From positions 1,488,001-1,552,000 of the forward strand of contig NZ_FUEZ01000003.1 in assembly GCF_900157365.1 (NCBI RefSeq): a stretch of 64,000 bases of DNA, read 5' to 3'. Numbering within the stretch: the stretch's first letter is position 1; every line of letters begins with the position of its first letter. A program made the translations under genes and the position numbers. This document shows positions 52,856 to 64,000 of this stretch, piece after piece. The notes below the pieces were generated by a model. That model saw nothing but the letters and a program-made list of their open reading frames with translations, did no database searches and was not told where the DNA came from. The DNA is from Mycobacterium numidiamassiliense (GTDB taxonomy: Bacteria > Actinomycetota > Actinomycetes > Mycobacteriales > Mycobacteriaceae).

Positions 52856-54190
52856 ATGCCGGTGCGACGTCGCACCGGAGAACGGCGGCCGACAGTGTGG
52901 GACTTCGAGACAGACCCGGAATATCAGGCGAAGCTGGACTGGGTCGAAAAGTTCATGGCCGAAGAGCTCGAACCGCTCGATCTCGTCGCGCTTGACCCGT
53001 ACGACAAAAACAACGCCGAGATGATGAGCATCCTGCGCCCGTTGCAGCAGCAGGTGAAGGACCAGGGACTGTGGGCCGCACATTTGGGCCCCGAACTCGG
53101 CGGCCAAGGCTACGGCCAGGTCAAGCTGGCGCTGCTCAACGAGATCCTTGGGCGCTCCCGCTGGGCTCCGTCGGTATTCGGTTGTCAGGCACCGGATTCC
53201 GGTAATGCCGAGATCCTCGCGCTGTTCGGCACCGACGAGCAGAAGGCGCGCTACCTGCAGCCGCTGCTCGACGGCGAAATCACCTCCTGCTATTCGATGA
53301 CCGAGCCGCAGGGCGGTTCCGATCCCGGCATGTTCGTGACCGGTGCGACCCGCGACGGTGACGACTGGGTCATTAACGGGGAGAAGTGGTTTTCCAGCAA
53401 CGCCAAGCACGCATCGTTCTTCATCGTGATGGCGGTGACCAACCCCGAGGGCCGCACCTACGACAAAATGTCGCTGTTCATCGTTCCGGGCGAGACGCCG
53501 GGCATCGAGATCATCCGCAACGTCGCGGTCGGCGGCGAGTCGAGCAAGCACGGTTCGCATGGCTACGTGCGCTACAAAGACGTCCGAGTGCCCGCCGACC
53601 ATGTGCTGGGCGGCGAAGGCTCAGCATTCATGATCGCCCAGACCCGGCTCGGCGGCGGCCGTATCCACCACGCGATGCGCACAATTGCGTTGGCGCGCAA
53701 GGCTTTCGACATGATGTGCGAGCGGGCCGTGTCGCGTAAGACCCGGCACGGCCACCTGTCCGACTTCCAGATGACACAGGAGAAGATCGCCGACAGCTGG
53801 ATCCAGATCGAGCAGTTCCGGCTGCTGGTGCTGCGCACCGCGTGGCTGATCGACAAGCACCACGACTACCAGAAGGTGCGACGCGACATCGCGGCGGTGA
53901 AAGTCGCCATGCCCCAGGTGCTGCACGACGTCGCGCAGCGGGCCCTGCACCTACACGGCGCACTGGGCGTCTCCGATGAGATGCCGTTTGTCAAAATGAT
54001 GGTCGCCGCCGAGTCGCTGGGCATCGCCGACGGCGCTACCGAACTGCACAAGATGACGGTGGCCCGTCGCACGCTGCGCGAATACGAGCCCGTGACAACG
54101 CCTTTCCCGTCTCAGCACATACCGACCCGGCGCGCCGAAGCCCAGAGCCGACTGGCCGAACGCCTCGAGCATGCGATCGCGGAGTTCTGA
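52856..54190 (+). CDS. fadE1: Acyl-CoA dehydrogenase FadE1
   Basis: About 444 residues. The long form of acyl-CoA dehydrogenase with FSMTEP-like YSMTEPQGGSDPGMFVTGA, DDWVINGEKWFSSNAKHASFFIV, GYVRYKDVRVPADHVLGGEG, and C-terminal LHLHGALGVSDEMPFVKMMVAAESLGIADGATELHKMTVA. Locus matches Rv0131c. Starts at 52826 (454 residues) and GTG 52895 (431 residues) are possible; ATG 52856 is used as closest to the length recalled. Oxidises an acyl-CoA, substrate unknown. A bidirectional terminator follows. Confidence 0.94.
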   Translation: MPVRRRTGERRPTVWDFETDPEYQAKLDWVEKFMAEELEPLDLVALDPYDKNNAEMMSILRPLQQQVKDQGLWAAHLGPELGGQGYGQVKLALLNEILGRSRWAPSVFGCQAPDSGNAEILALFGTDEQKARYLQPLLDGEITSCYSMTEPQGGSDPGMFVTGATRDGDDWVINGEKWFSSNAKHASFFIVMAVTNPEGRTYDKMSLFIVPGETPGIEIIRNVAVGGESSKHGSHGYVRYKDVRVPADHVLGGEGSAFMIAQTRLGGGRIHHAMRTIALARKAFDMMCERAVSRKTRHGHLSDFQMTQEKIADSWIQIEQFRLLVLRTAWLIDKHHDYQKVRRDIAAVKVAMPQVLHDVAQRALHLHGALGVSDEMPFVKMMVAAESLGIADGATELHKMTVARRTLREYEPVTTPFPSQHIPTRRAEAQSRLAERLEHAIAEF

Positions 54191-54255
54191 TCGCCGCCGC
54201 CGTGTGATCACACCGGTCACACTGGCACCGGCGAGCCTCGGCATGACCAAAGTTC

Positions 54256-54285
54256 AAACGCGATATCGCCGGTGATATCGCGTTT
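54256..54285. terminator. Bidirectional intrinsic terminator between fadE1 and htdZ
   Basis: A perfect 12-bp stem AAACGCGATATC / GATATCGCGTTT with a 6-base loop GCCGGT. It lies in the 173-base gap between convergent fadE1 (stop 54190) and htdZ (stop 54364). The stem ends in TTT on both strands, consistent with termination from both sides, although the U-runs are short. Confidence 0.75.
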
Positions 54286-54363
54286 CGAAATGGGGTAGCG
54301 CCCGTCGTGGCGGTAGTGAAGTGCCGGGTGTGACTACTGCCGTCGCTGAACGGCGTCGGGAAA

Positions 54364-54819
54364 TCAGGTGATGTAGCGGACGATGCTTTCGGCCACGCAG
54401 GCCGGCTTGGCTGATCCGTCGATCTCGACGGTCGTCGACACCACCGCCTGAACCGCACCGTTGCCGACGTCTTCGACGTTGACCAGCGAACTTTGCGCAC
54501 GCACCCTCGAGCCGACCGGCACCGGGGCGGGGAAGCGAACCTTGTTCAGGCCGTAGTTGATCGCGAGCTTGATCCCGTTCACGGTGTACATGTCGTGCTG
54601 CAGTCGCGGCAGCAACGACAACGTCATGTAGCCGTGGGCGATGGTCGTGCCGAACGGGCCCTTCGCGGCGCGCTCCGGGTCGACGTGGATCCACTGGTGA
54701 TCGCCGGTCGCGTCGGCGAACAGGTTGACCTCTTCCTGAGTGATGGTCACCCAGTCGCTCTGCCCGATGGTCTCGCCCGCAGCGGCGGCAAGGTCCGCAA
54801 CTGAATCGAAGGTGCGCAT
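54364..54819 (-). CDS. htdZ: (R)-specific enoyl-CoA hydratase HtdZ (MaoC-like)
   Basis: A 151-residue single-hotdog hydratase, the length of Rv0130. The catalytic dyad is Asp40 and His45 in FADATGDHQWIHVDPERA, followed by GPFGTTIAHGYMTLSLLP and NYGLNKVRFPAPVPVGSRVRA. It hydrates 2-enoyl-CoA to (R)-3-hydroxyacyl-CoA. Start ATG 54819, divergent from the phosphoesterase gene with a 36-base gap. Confidence 0.96.
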   Translation of the reverse strand: MRTFDSVADLAAAAGETIGQSDWVTITQEEVNLFADATGDHQWIHVDPERAAKGPFGTTIAHGYMTLSLLPRLQHDMYTVNGIKLAINYGLNKVRFPAPVPVGSRVRAQSSLVNVEDVGNGAVQAVVSTTVEIDGSAKPACVAESIVRYIT

Positions 54820-54855
54820 GCTCTCTCCTTAAGGTCGTGGGTAAGCATAGGACTC

Positions 54856-55353
54856 GTGCGACTCCTGTTGATTGCCGATACCCACGTCCCGCTGCGCGCC
54901 CGCGACCTGCCCGCCGCGGTGTGGGATGAGGTCGCCAGCGCCGATGTCGTGCTGCACGCCGGCGATTGGGTGGCACCCGAACTGGTCGACGAGCTCACGG
55001 CCCGGTCCGCGCGGCTGGTCGGGTGTTGGGGCAACAACGACGGGCCCGCGGTGCGGTCGCGGCTGCCGGAGCGAGCCGAAGTGACGCTGGCCGGTGTCCG
55101 CTTCACGGTCGTCCACGAGACCGGCGCCGCCGCCGGGCGCGAAGCCCGGATGGCGCGGCTGTACCCGGACCGCGATGTCCTGGTGTTCGGGCACAGCCAC
55201 ATCCCGTGGGACACCACGACACAGACCGGGCTGCGTCTGCTCAACCCGGGCTCCCCGACGGATCGGCGCCGCCAACCGTTCTGTACCTACCTGACCGCGG
55301 CCGTCCACGACGGCCAACTGACCGGTGTTGACCTGCACCGCATCGACAAGTAG
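54856..55353 (+). CDS. Metallophosphoesterase, YfcE/MJ0936 type
   Basis: A 165-residue calcineurin-like phosphoesterase. All metal motifs are present: DTHVP (D-x-H), HAGDW (GDxx), VGCWGNNDG (GNxD), VVHET, and VFGHSHIPW (GHxH). Such small enzymes hydrolyse phosphodiesters in vitro; biological substrate unknown. Start GTG 54856. The MarR-ABC operon begins 58 bases downstream, preceded by its own operator. Confidence 0.92.
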   Translation: MRLLLIADTHVPLRARDLPAAVWDEVASADVVLHAGDWVAPELVDELTARSARLVGCWGNNDGPAVRSRLPERAEVTLAGVRFTVVHETGAAAGREARMARLYPDRDVLVFGHSHIPWDTTTQTGLRLLNPGSPTDRRRQPFCTYLTAAVHDGQLTGVDLHRIDK

Positions 55354-55389
55354 CTCGGGGATAGCTCGGACATAGCCAGCACACATATT

Positions 55390-55408
55390 TAGCTCGTAAA
55401 CAGAGCTA
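55390..55408. promoter_or_regulatory. MarR operator candidate
   Basis: TAGCTC-GTAAACA-GAGCTA: perfect 6-bp arms around a 7-base spacer, with outer AT pairs beyond one mismatch. It ends 3 bases before the MarR ATG at 55412, within an AT-rich promoter-like stretch, so binding would block transcription start of the MarR-ABC operon. Confidence 0.65.
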
Positions 55409-55411
55409 TAT

Positions 55412-55873
55412 ATGCAAACACTGAAGGCACACACCGAACTCGCCGCCGACGTGGTCGGCAGCGTCGGCAGATTTCGCCGGCAACTCCGCCGATCTGTCGG
55501 CCGCGGGTTCGACACCGCCGCGCTCAGCGATTCACAGGCGGAGCTGCTGTGGCTGGTCGGCCGGCGACCGGCAATCTCGGTGCGCGCCGCGGCAGCCGAA
55601 CTCGGACAGGTGCCCAACACCACCTCGACGTTGGTCTCCAAGCTGGTCGCCACCGGCTGGTTGATCCGGACCGTCGACGAGACCGACCGTCGCGCCTGCC
55701 AGCTGCGGCTCGCCGAGCCCACGCAGCAGATGGTCGACGCGTCACGAGCCGCCCGGCGGGTGCTGCTGTCCGAGCTGCTCGGCGAACTAAATGACGATCA
55801 AATCGATTCTCTGACAAAGGGGTTGGAGGTTCTCAACACGGTGACACGAAGATTACAGGAGCGCGGATCATGA
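55412..55873 (+). CDS. MarR-family transcriptional regulator of ABC exporter
   Basis: A 153-residue winged-helix protein: LSDSQAELLWLVGRRPAISVRAAAAELGQVPNTTSTLVSKLVATGWLIRTVDETDRRACQLRLAEP, the classical MarR recognition helix and wing with the DRR motif. The C-terminal helix ends LLGELNDDQIDSLTKGLEVLNTVTRRLQE. The start lies almost on the operator and lacks a clear ribosome-binding site, so a leaderless message is likely. Overlaps the ABC ATPase start by 4 bases (ATGA). Confidence 0.93.
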   Translation: MQTLKAHTELAADVVGSVGRFRRQLRRSVGRGFDTAALSDSQAELLWLVGRRPAISVRAAAAELGQVPNTTSTLVSKLVATGWLIRTVDETDRRACQLRLAEPTQQMVDASRAARRVLLSELLGELNDDQIDSLTKGLEVLNTVTRRLQERGS

Positions 55874-56691
55874 CCGAACTACTACCGTTGGCGATCGACT
55901 GCCAGAACCTCACCTACCGTTACGGCCAGTTCACCGCGGTCGACGACCTGAGCTTGCAGGTACGGCCGGGCGAAACGATGGGACTGCTGGGACCCAACGG
56001 CGCCGGCAAGACCACCCTGGTGCGGATGCTGACCACCCTGACGCCGGTCCAGGAAGGCGAACTGCGCATCTTCGGGTTGGACTCCCGACGCCGGACCACC
56101 GACATTCGCAGCAACATCGGCTATGTGCCACAACAGCTTTCGATCGAACCCGCCCTGACCGGTTGGCAGAATGTGGAATGGTTCGCGCGGCTGTACGGCG
56201 TCCCCCGCGGTGAGCGTGCCTGCCGCGTTGAACAAGCACTGGCCGCCATGGAGCTGCTCGACGTGGCCGACCGGCTGGCCGGCGCCTACTCGGGCGGCAT
56301 GGTCCGCCGCCTGGAGGTGGCCCAGGCCCTGGTCAACCGGCCGTCGCTGCTGGTGCTGGACGAACCGACCGTCGGGCTGGACCCGATCGCCCGCGACGGC
56401 GTGTGGACACAGGTGCAGAACATGCAGGCCCAGTTCGGGATGACGGTGCTGCTGACCACCCACTACATGGAAGAGGCCGACGCCTTGTGCGATCGCGTCG
56501 CGCTGATGCATCGCGGCACGTTGCGGGCCGTGGGCACCCCGACGGACCTGAAGGCGCAGGTGTCCGCGGGCGCCACGCTCGAGGACGTGTTCCGCCACTT
56601 CGCCGCCTCCGACCTCGCCGAATCGACGCCCGAGTCCTCGGACTTTCGCGAAATCCGTTCCAGCAGAAGGGTTGCCAGCCGTGCAAGTTGA
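55870..56691 (+). CDS. ABC transporter ATPase, DrrA-like exporter
   Basis: A 273-residue ATPase. Walker A GPNGAGKTTLVRML, Q-loop YVPQQLS, signature YSGGMVRRLEVAQALV, Walker B LLVLDEPTVGLD and the switch His in LLTTHYMEEAD. The signature GMVRR instead of GQxxR is typical of DrrA/CcmA-type drug exporter ATPases, as is the C-terminal ATLEDVFRHFAA. Second gene of the MarR-ABC operon, overlapping its neighbours on both sides, so the three proteins are made together. Confidence 0.96.
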   Translation: MTELLPLAIDCQNLTYRYGQFTAVDDLSLQVRPGETMGLLGPNGAGKTTLVRMLTTLTPVQEGELRIFGLDSRRRTTDIRSNIGYVPQQLSIEPALTGWQNVEWFARLYGVPRGERACRVEQALAAMELLDVADRLAGAYSGGMVRRLEVAQALVNRPSLLVLDEPTVGLDPIARDGVWTQVQNMQAQFGMTVLLTTHYMEEADALCDRVALMHRGTLRAVGTPTDLKAQVSAGATLEDVFRHFAASDLAESTPESSDFREIRSSRRVASRAS

Positions 56692-57508
56692 TCATGCAAC
56701 CAATGGCCCGGCCGCCAACCTGGTCCGCGCCCCACGCGGTTGGCAGCGAGCCCGCGCGACGATGAGTCGCGTCGGCGCGTTCGCCATCGTCGAACTGCAG
56801 AAGTTGGGGCATGACCGTACCGAACTGATCACCCGCATGGTGCAACCGGCGTTGTGGCTGCTGATCTTCGGCACCACATTCAGCAAGCTGCACGTCATCC
56901 ACACCGGGTCGGTGTCCTACCTGGCTTTCCTGGCGCCGGGCATCATCGCCCAGTCGGCTCTGTTCATCTCGATCTTTTACGGCATCCAGATCATCTGGGA
57001 TCGCGATGCCGGCGTGCTGGCCAAGCTGATGGTGACACCGGCACCCGCGTCGGCGCTGATCACCGGCAAGGCGTTCGCCGCCGGAGTGCGATCGGTCGCC
57101 CAGGTCGTCGGCGTCATGGCGCTGGCCTATCTGATGCGTGTCGGGCTGACCATCAATCCATTGCGGATCCTGGCCGCGATGGTCACGGTGATGCTTGGTG
57201 CGGCGTTCTTCGCTTGTCTGTCAATGACATTGGCGGGGTTGGTGCGCAGTCGCGATCGCCTGATGGGTATCGGGCAAGCCATCACCATGCCGTTGTTCTT
57301 CGCGTCCAATGCCCTGTACCCGGTCGACGTGATGCCGTCCTGGCTGCATGCTCTGAGCACCGTCAACCCGCTGAGCTACGAGGTCGATGCCCTGCGGGCG
57401 ATGCTGATCGGCACTCCACTCAATCCGCTGGATCTGGTGGTGCTGGTGATCGCCGCCGCGCTCGGAATCGTCACGGCCTCAACACTATTGCGCCGCCTGG
57501 TGGCGTAG
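56681..57508 (+). CDS. ABC-2 type permease, DrrB-like
   Basis: A 275-residue membrane protein with about six helices, including LWLLIFGTTFSKL, VSYLAFLAPGIIAQSALFISIFYGIQI, MVTPAPASALITGKAF, GAAFFACLSMTLAGLVRSRDRLMG (the ABC-2 signature region) and the C-terminal LVVLVIAAALGIVTAST. GTG 56681 with AGAAGGG nine bases upstream is preferred over TTG 56672. With the ATPase it forms a lipid or drug exporter under MarR control. It ends about 235 bases before fbpC. Confidence 0.93.
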   Translation: MQVDHATNGPAANLVRAPRGWQRARATMSRVGAFAIVELQKLGHDRTELITRMVQPALWLLIFGTTFSKLHVIHTGSVSYLAFLAPGIIAQSALFISIFYGIQIIWDRDAGVLAKLMVTPAPASALITGKAFAAGVRSVAQVVGVMALAYLMRVGLTINPLRILAAMVTVMLGAAFFACLSMTLAGLVRSRDRLMGIGQAITMPLFFASNALYPVDVMPSWLHALSTVNPLSYEVDALRAMLIGTPLNPLDLVVLVIAAALGIVTASTLLRRLVA

Positions 57509-57523
57509 CGGTCTCGGGCGCCT

Positions 57524-57541
57524 GATAGCGCATCCGCTATC
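57524..57541. repeat. Hairpin after the ABC permease gene
   Basis: GATAGCG-CATC-CGCTATC, perfect 7-bp arms and a 4-base loop, 16 bases after the permease stop. No U-run follows, so it is at best a non-canonical terminator. Confidence 0.4.
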
Positions 57542-57574
57542 GGATTCGCAAGGCGTCCGCACGGTTCCGATAGC

Positions 57575-57619
57575 CAATCGTGACCCGTTCGCGACGATTG
57601 CTCGCCGAGTCCCAATCGT
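57575..57619. promoter_or_regulatory. Three CAATCGT boxes in the fbpC upstream region
   Basis: CAATCGT at 57575-57581, its inverse ACGATTG at 57594-57600, and CAATCGT again at 57613-57619, within the 235-base gap before fbpC. Spacing of the inverted pair is 12 bases. A TTGACT-like element lies further down at about 57679. The cluster could bind a regulator of fbpC; nothing in the window identifies it. Confidence 0.4.
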
Positions 57620-57722
57620 TAGCAGACCGCGACGTTGCGCTGCGGCCGTGACAGAGGAGTTGTGTCCGACGTCTGTGTTTGACTCCCCGAGAACAGATTC
57701 CACCGCATCATGCGGCAGATGA

Positions 57723-58769
<1,047 letters not shown>

Positions 58770-58780
58770 GGCACTAAGCC

Positions 58781-58826
58781 AGCATCGGCAGCAGCGCACC
58801 GGTCAGCGCTGCTGCCGATGCTTTTT
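58781..58826 (+). terminator. Rho-independent terminator of fbpC
   Basis: A perfect 17-bp stem (58781-58797 with 58806-58822, AGCATCGGCAGCAGCGC), an 8-base loop and a run of five T at 58822-58826, 11 bases after the fbpC stop. The U-run is on the plus strand only. A textbook intrinsic terminator, unusual for mycobacteria. Confidence 0.93.
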
Positions 58827-58837
58827 AGTTGGCGCAG

Positions 58838-59518
58838 CTAGTCGGGAACGGCGCGTCGGTCCAGATGGAAATAGGTGATGCCGGTGGTCAGCGCGCAGAT
58901 CACGGTGGCAACCACCAGCATCCAGGTGCCGTTGACCACCAGGCTGATGCCGCCGCCGATCGCGGCACCCAGGACGAAGCTGGCGAACAACAGAAAGTAG
59001 CCGAGCCAGTCCGCGACCGTTCCGCCGGCCATGTGGCGTTCGATGCCCTGGCCCATCTTGACCAGCGTGCCGGTGACGTAGCTCAACGGGATCGACACCT
59101 CGCCGCCCTTGACGAACGACGTGTTCAACGCGCCAATGCCGAAGACCACCAACATGATCGGCGCGAAATCGAGCATGTTCTCATCCCAGCCTTCTTCGAT
59201 GATGTCCAGCGCGGTGGCCGCCACCAGGCTGGTGGTGGTCAGCACGGTCGGGCCGTGCGGGTGCCCCGACCAGAAGCGGCGGCGACACACCGAGGCGACG
59301 ACCACGCCGGCGACGAAGCACACCAATAGCAGCGCCGCCGTGATCGACAGCAACACGTCATGCCGGAAATAGCCCAGCACCGCGCGTTGGGCGTTGCCGG
59401 TCATGAAGGTGACAAAGTAGCCCTCCGAGTGGGTGAACGCGGTCGCGCCCAGCACACCGGCCAACGCGGCCAGCGCCCACGACAGGCGATCCTCACCGTC
59501 GAAGATCGGACTCGACAT
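58838..59518 (-). CDS. DUF1275 (YoaK-like) membrane protein (Rv0128-like position)
   Basis: A 226-residue protein with about six membrane helices: ALAALAGVLGATAFTHSEGYFVTFMTGNAQ, ITAALLLVCFVAGVVVASV, LVAATALDII, FAPIMLVVFGIGALNTSFVK, IPLSYVTGTLVKMGQ and WMLVVATVICALTTG. FMTGN and NTSF...VTGT are the DUF1275 hallmarks. Function is unknown. GTG 59524 is an alternative start. It lies between fbpC and mak, as Rv0128 does in M. tuberculosis. Confidence 0.88.
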   Translation of the reverse strand: MSSPIFDGEDRLSWALAALAGVLGATAFTHSEGYFVTFMTGNAQRAVLGYFRHDVLLSITAALLLVCFVAGVVVASVCRRRFWSGHPHGPTVLTTTSLVAATALDIIEEGWDENMLDFAPIMLVVFGIGALNTSFVKGGEVSIPLSYVTGTLVKMGQGIERHMAGGTVADWLGYFLLFASFVLGAAIGGGISLVVNGTWMLVVATVICALTTGITYFHLDRRAVPD

Positions 59519-59554
59519 CCGCACATGCTTTCACATACGCCATCGGTCCAAGCC

Positions 59555-60894
59555 CTACTCGACCGCGGTGAGCCGGGCAATCGATCGCAGCGGGATAGGC
59601 AGCCAGCCGGGCCGGTGCCGCGCCTCATAGCCGGCCTCGTACACCGCCTTGTCGAGTTCGTAGGCCGCCAGCAGCTGCGCGGAATCCCGCGGGTCGACGC
59701 CCGACGCGGCCGCATAGCCGTCGCAGAACGCGGTTCGATTGCGTTCGACCCATTCCCGGGCGCGCGCCGCCAACTGCTTGTCGGTGCCCTGGTCCACCAG
59801 CGGCCCGTAGGCGGCGTACTCGAACGAGCGCAAGACGCCCGCCACATCGCGCAACGTCGAATCCGGTGCCCGCCGCTCGGCCAGCGGCTGGCCGGGCTCG
59901 CCCTCGAAGTCAATGATGATCCAGCTCTCCGGGGTGCGCAGCACCTGCCCCAGGTGCAGATCGCCATGTATCCGCTGGACGGTCGTCGTCTCACCGGCCA
60001 GCTTTCCGAAGCGCTCCTCGACCGTTGCCGCGTACTCCTCCAACTGGGGAACCATGGCCACGGTCGACGCCAATCGCGCCAGCACGTTGTCCACCGGGAA
60101 GGGTGCTTGTGCCGTCCCGAGGTGTTCGGCCAGCGCCGCATGGACGGAGGCCACGGCCTCGCCGAGCCGGTTGGACTCGCCGGCGAAGTCGCCGCCGACC
60201 TCGTAGGCGTACAGGTCGCCTTCCGCGAACAGATCGCGGACGCTGGCCGTGGCCATCGCCCAGCCCTCGGCGGCGTTGGCCTCGAACTCGGTGACCATTC
60301 CCAGGGGCCAGGCCGAGTCGTCGGCGCCAGCGATCTCGTAGGTGCCCAGCAGCCGGGCCACGTGCGGGTTGCCGGCACGCCCAAGCACTCGGTTCAGCTC
60401 GATGTCGGGATTGATGCCGCTGCTGACCCGGCGGAACACCTTGAAGATGGCGTCGCGATCGAAGATCACGCTGGTGTTGGACTGCTCGGCGTCGGACACC
60501 CGCGGCATCGCCTCCAGCGGGAGCACGACATCGGGTTCCTTGCTGAAGGTGATTTCGATGCCAGAAGAATCGCGGACCGCACCGGCGTCGATCAGCGACA
60601 GCAGAAACTGCGGGGCGTCGGTTTCGTACAGCGCGTCGAAGGCGGTCCGGTCATCAACCGCGCCGATGGTGGCGACGGTGTTGAACTCGCTGAACGGCTC
60701 GGCGCCCCAGCCGACGAGTACCTGATAGCGCTCCGAGGAGCCGTTGGTGTAGCTGGCGTCGACGAGCACCAAGTCCAGCTCGTCGCGCAGCGCGACGACC
60801 ACCGCGGGCTCGGCGCTGGACAGCTCGCGATTACGCCCGGCGTACCAGCGTTGCTGTGGCAACCACTCGGTCCAGGGCAGCTTGGCTGAGCGTG

Positions 60895-60898
<4 letters not shown>
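59555..60898 (-). CDS. mak: Maltokinase Mak (Pep2)
   Basis: A 447-residue kinase that phosphorylates maltose to maltose-1-phosphate with ATP, feeding GlgE. The eukaryotic-like kinase core has [14 protein letters not shown] (catalytic loop HGDxH) and [18 protein letters not shown] (metal Asp-Phe-Glu-Gly). The N-terminal cap begins [16 protein letters not shown], typical of maltokinases. Start ATG 60898 overlaps the treS stop by 4 bases. TreS and Mak are known to form a complex, and the coupled genes agree with that. Confidence 0.96.
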
Positions 60899-62667
<1,769 letters not shown>

Positions 62668-62776
62668 CAATTCCACGATGCCACGGGTACCCGAGGTCCG
62701 ACGTTCGGAATCACGGGGGCAATCCTGCCTGCCGACAATCGAATTCGTCGGCTGCCGGACAGAATCCGCGCCCCGA

Positions 62777-63805
62777 TCAGGCTGGAGGCCCTTCACCCAA
62801 CTGCACCGGCGCGCTGCGCTCGCCGTCACCCCCGCGCCAGCGCAACGTGATGGTGTCGCCGGGGTGATGCGGAACCATCACGTCCGTCATCCCGGTCGGC
62901 CCGTTGATCGCGACGCCGTCGATGCCGACGACCGTGTCGCCCGGGGCGATCCCGGTGGCGGCGGCCGGCCCGTTGTTGACAATGCGCTGCACACGCGCGC
63001 CTGCGCCGCCGCTCTCCGCCACGCCCAGGCCGAGGAAGGCGGTCGGGCCGATGTGGACGGTGTTGGATCCGGCCCCGGCGCGGATGGCGCCGGCCACCCC
63101 CATCGCGTGACCGATCGGGATGGCGAAGCCCTGCCCGCCCGACATCTTGTAGCTGTCACTGGCCGCGGTGTTCATCCCGACCACCTGGCCGGCGTTGTTG
63201 ACCAGCGGTCCACCCGAGTCGCCCGGCCGGATCGCGGTGTCGGCCTGGATCAGGCCGCCCAGCCGCTCGTCGGCACCGGTCAGGGTGTCGGTTGCCGAGA
63301 CGCTCTGGTTGAGTGCGACGACTCGGCCGCCCACCGCAGTGGGCGCGCCTCCCCCGCCGCCTGCGTTGCCCACCGCGACGACCGGTTCACCGATCGCGAC
63401 CCCGCCGCCGATCGCGGCCGACGGCAGGCCGCCCGCGCCGCGCAGCTGCAGCACCGCGACGTCGGCGTTGCGGTCGTAGCCGATCACGTCGACGGCATAG
63501 GTCTGGCCGTTGCCGACGTCGAACGCGCTGATATCGGTGGCCGCCGAGATGACGTGGTTGTTGGTCAGCACCACGCCGCCCGGATCGATGACGATGCCGG
63601 TGCCGGCCCCGATCGCGGCGTTGTAGCCGAACCTGGTGTTGATGTTGACGATCTGCGGCGTGACCGTCGCCGCGGGGTCGAGCGGCAGCGGCCGGGACGG
63701 TGTAGCGGATGCCGGCGCCGTGACAAGGCCCAGGCACAGTGCGACCACGGCCGCCACGCTGGCTAACCATGACCACCGGACCGGGCGGTGGTGCCGTTCG
63801 CTCAT
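62777..63805 (-). CDS. pepA: Secreted serine protease PepA (Mtb32A), HtrA-like with PDZ domain
   Basis: A 342-residue exported protease. The signal peptide is a basic start followed by [22 protein letters not shown], with cleavage after ASA. The trypsin-like triad is His in [10 protein letters not shown], Asp in [10 protein letters not shown] and Ser in [12 protein letters not shown]. The C-terminal PDZ domain includes [32 protein letters not shown]. Locus and features match Rv0125. Start ATG 63805. It reads away from the partial gene at the window edge. Confidence 0.97.
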   Translation of the reverse strand: MSERHHRPVRWSWLASVAAVVALCLGLVTAPASATPSRPLPLDPAATVTPQIVNINTRFGYNAAIGAGTGIVIDPGGVVLTNNHVISAATDISAFDVGNGQTYAVDVIGYDRNADVAVLQLRGAGGLPSAAIGGGVAIGEPVVAVGNAGGGGGAPTAVGGRVVALNQSVSATDTLTGADERLGGLIQADTAIRPGDSGGPLVNNAGQVVGMNTAASDSYKMSGGQGFAIPIGHAMGVAGAIRAGAGSNTVHIGPTAFLGLGVAESGGAGARVQRIVNNGPAAATGIAPGDTVVGIDGVAINGPTGMTDVMVPHHPGDTITLRWRGGDGERSAPVQLGEGPPA

Positions 63806-63860
63806 CCCCTGCCTCCTGCATTCACCGTGCACATCGAATTCCCAGGCTTTGCTCTGGGCG

Positions 63861-63875
63861 GTACAGACTGTGTAC
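63861..63875. promoter_or_regulatory. Palindrome in the pepA promoter region
   Basis: GTACA-GACTG-TGTAC, perfect 5-bp arms and a 5-base centre, between divergent pepA (63805) and the partial gene at 63933. A further GTAGCTAC palindrome is at 63891-63898. Possible operator. Confidence 0.4.
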
Positions 63876-63932
63876 ATCACCGTAGTGCAGGTAGCTACTT
63901 GGGACACCGCCGAAAGTCCATAAGCTGGCAGG

Positions 63933-64000
63933 ATGGGCGGATTCGACCCGAAGGTCAGCTTCACGCAGTCGCCGATAGCGCGGCTGGCCACCAGCGCGGC
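63933..64000 (+). CDS. Start of an unidentified protein, cut by window edge
   Basis: An ATG at 63933 opens a frame with no stop up to the window end, giving 22 residues starting MGGFDPKVSFTQSPIARLAT. The region before it looks like a promoter for a leaderless gene, and the strand and position fit a gene divergent from pepA. Too short to identify; the start is plausible but unproven. Confidence 0.45.
   Translation, partial: MGGFDPKVSFTQSPIARLATSA

Noticed and set aside
54202..54213. Perfect palindrome GTGTGATCACAC after fadE1, resembling a CRP half-site pair
   Set aside because: It lies at the 3' end of fadE1 between convergent genes, where no promoter is expected, and the spacing does not match TGTGA-N6-TCACA.

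Overview
The window is high-GC chromosomal DNA from a Mycobacterium, most likely a non-tuberculous species. About two thirds of it follows, in inverted orientation, the gene order of M. tuberculosis Rv0125 to Rv0158: pepA, treS, mak, a DUF1275 protein, fbpC, htdZ, fadE1, fgd2, a GNAT protein, ephF, TetR/cyp138, msrA, Rv0138-Rv0142-like genes, a ClC channel, Rv0145/Rv0146-like methyltransferases, an Rv0147-like aldehyde dehydrogenase, an Rv0148-like SDR, ptbB, fadE2, pntAA-pntAB-pntB and an Rv0158-like TetR. No PE/PPE gene, tRNA, rRNA, insertion sequence or CRISPR array was seen. Gene names rest on protein recognition and gene order recalled from memory; no database search was run.

Positions 1-17.8 kb are largely accessory relative to that backbone and read as a catabolic region. 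On the left a minus-strand operon encodes an orphan protein, a NIPSNAP-like protein, a cytochrome P450 and an MDR alcohol dehydrogenase. Next come a CaiB-type CoA transferase, a double DUF427 protein, a nitroreductase and a ZIP transporter, then acyl-CoA dehydrogenase, a luciferase-like (F420/FMN) oxidoreductase and a TesB-like thioesterase. On the plus strand follow an SRPBCC protein, an SMP-30 lactonase, a second thioesterase and a TetR regulator. Three promoter regions here share a 30-bp dyad, GCGTGACA-N14-TGTAAAGC, which suggests one regulon, possibly for degrading a cyclic lipid or terpenoid-like compound through hydroxylation, oxidation, lactone opening and beta-oxidation. From 12.7 to 17.8 kb lie an FAD-linked oxidase, a substrate-binding-fold protein without a signal peptide, an SDR lacking its catalytic tyrosine, a normal SDR and a dihydrodipicolinate-reductase-like protein.

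The conserved core (18-64 kb) is interrupted by further modules absent from the M. tuberculosis order as I recall it: a DUF1348 gene beside pntAA; a third tandem TIGR00027-type methyltransferase; a pirin-TetR operon; a Dps protein; a sulfotransferase / TetR / DUF1214 module; a PknH-like receptor kinase; a translationally coupled F420-type oxidoreductase and SRPBCC pair; a DesA3-like desaturase with its ferredoxin-type reductase and a divergent TetR; a small methyltransferase; and a MarR-ABC exporter operon next to fbpC. Most local regulators have a clear palindromic operator candidate in their own promoter region.

Functionally the core covers transhydrogenation (pnt), trehalose/alpha-glucan metabolism (treS-mak), mycolyl transfer (fbpC), F420-dependent mycolate oxidation (fgd2), fatty-acid turnover (fadE1, fadE2, htdZ), redox and DNA protection (msrA, dps, AlkA-like glycosylase) and secreted virulence-associated proteins (PtbB, Ag85C, PepA). 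No gene-free stretch exceeds about 300 bases.
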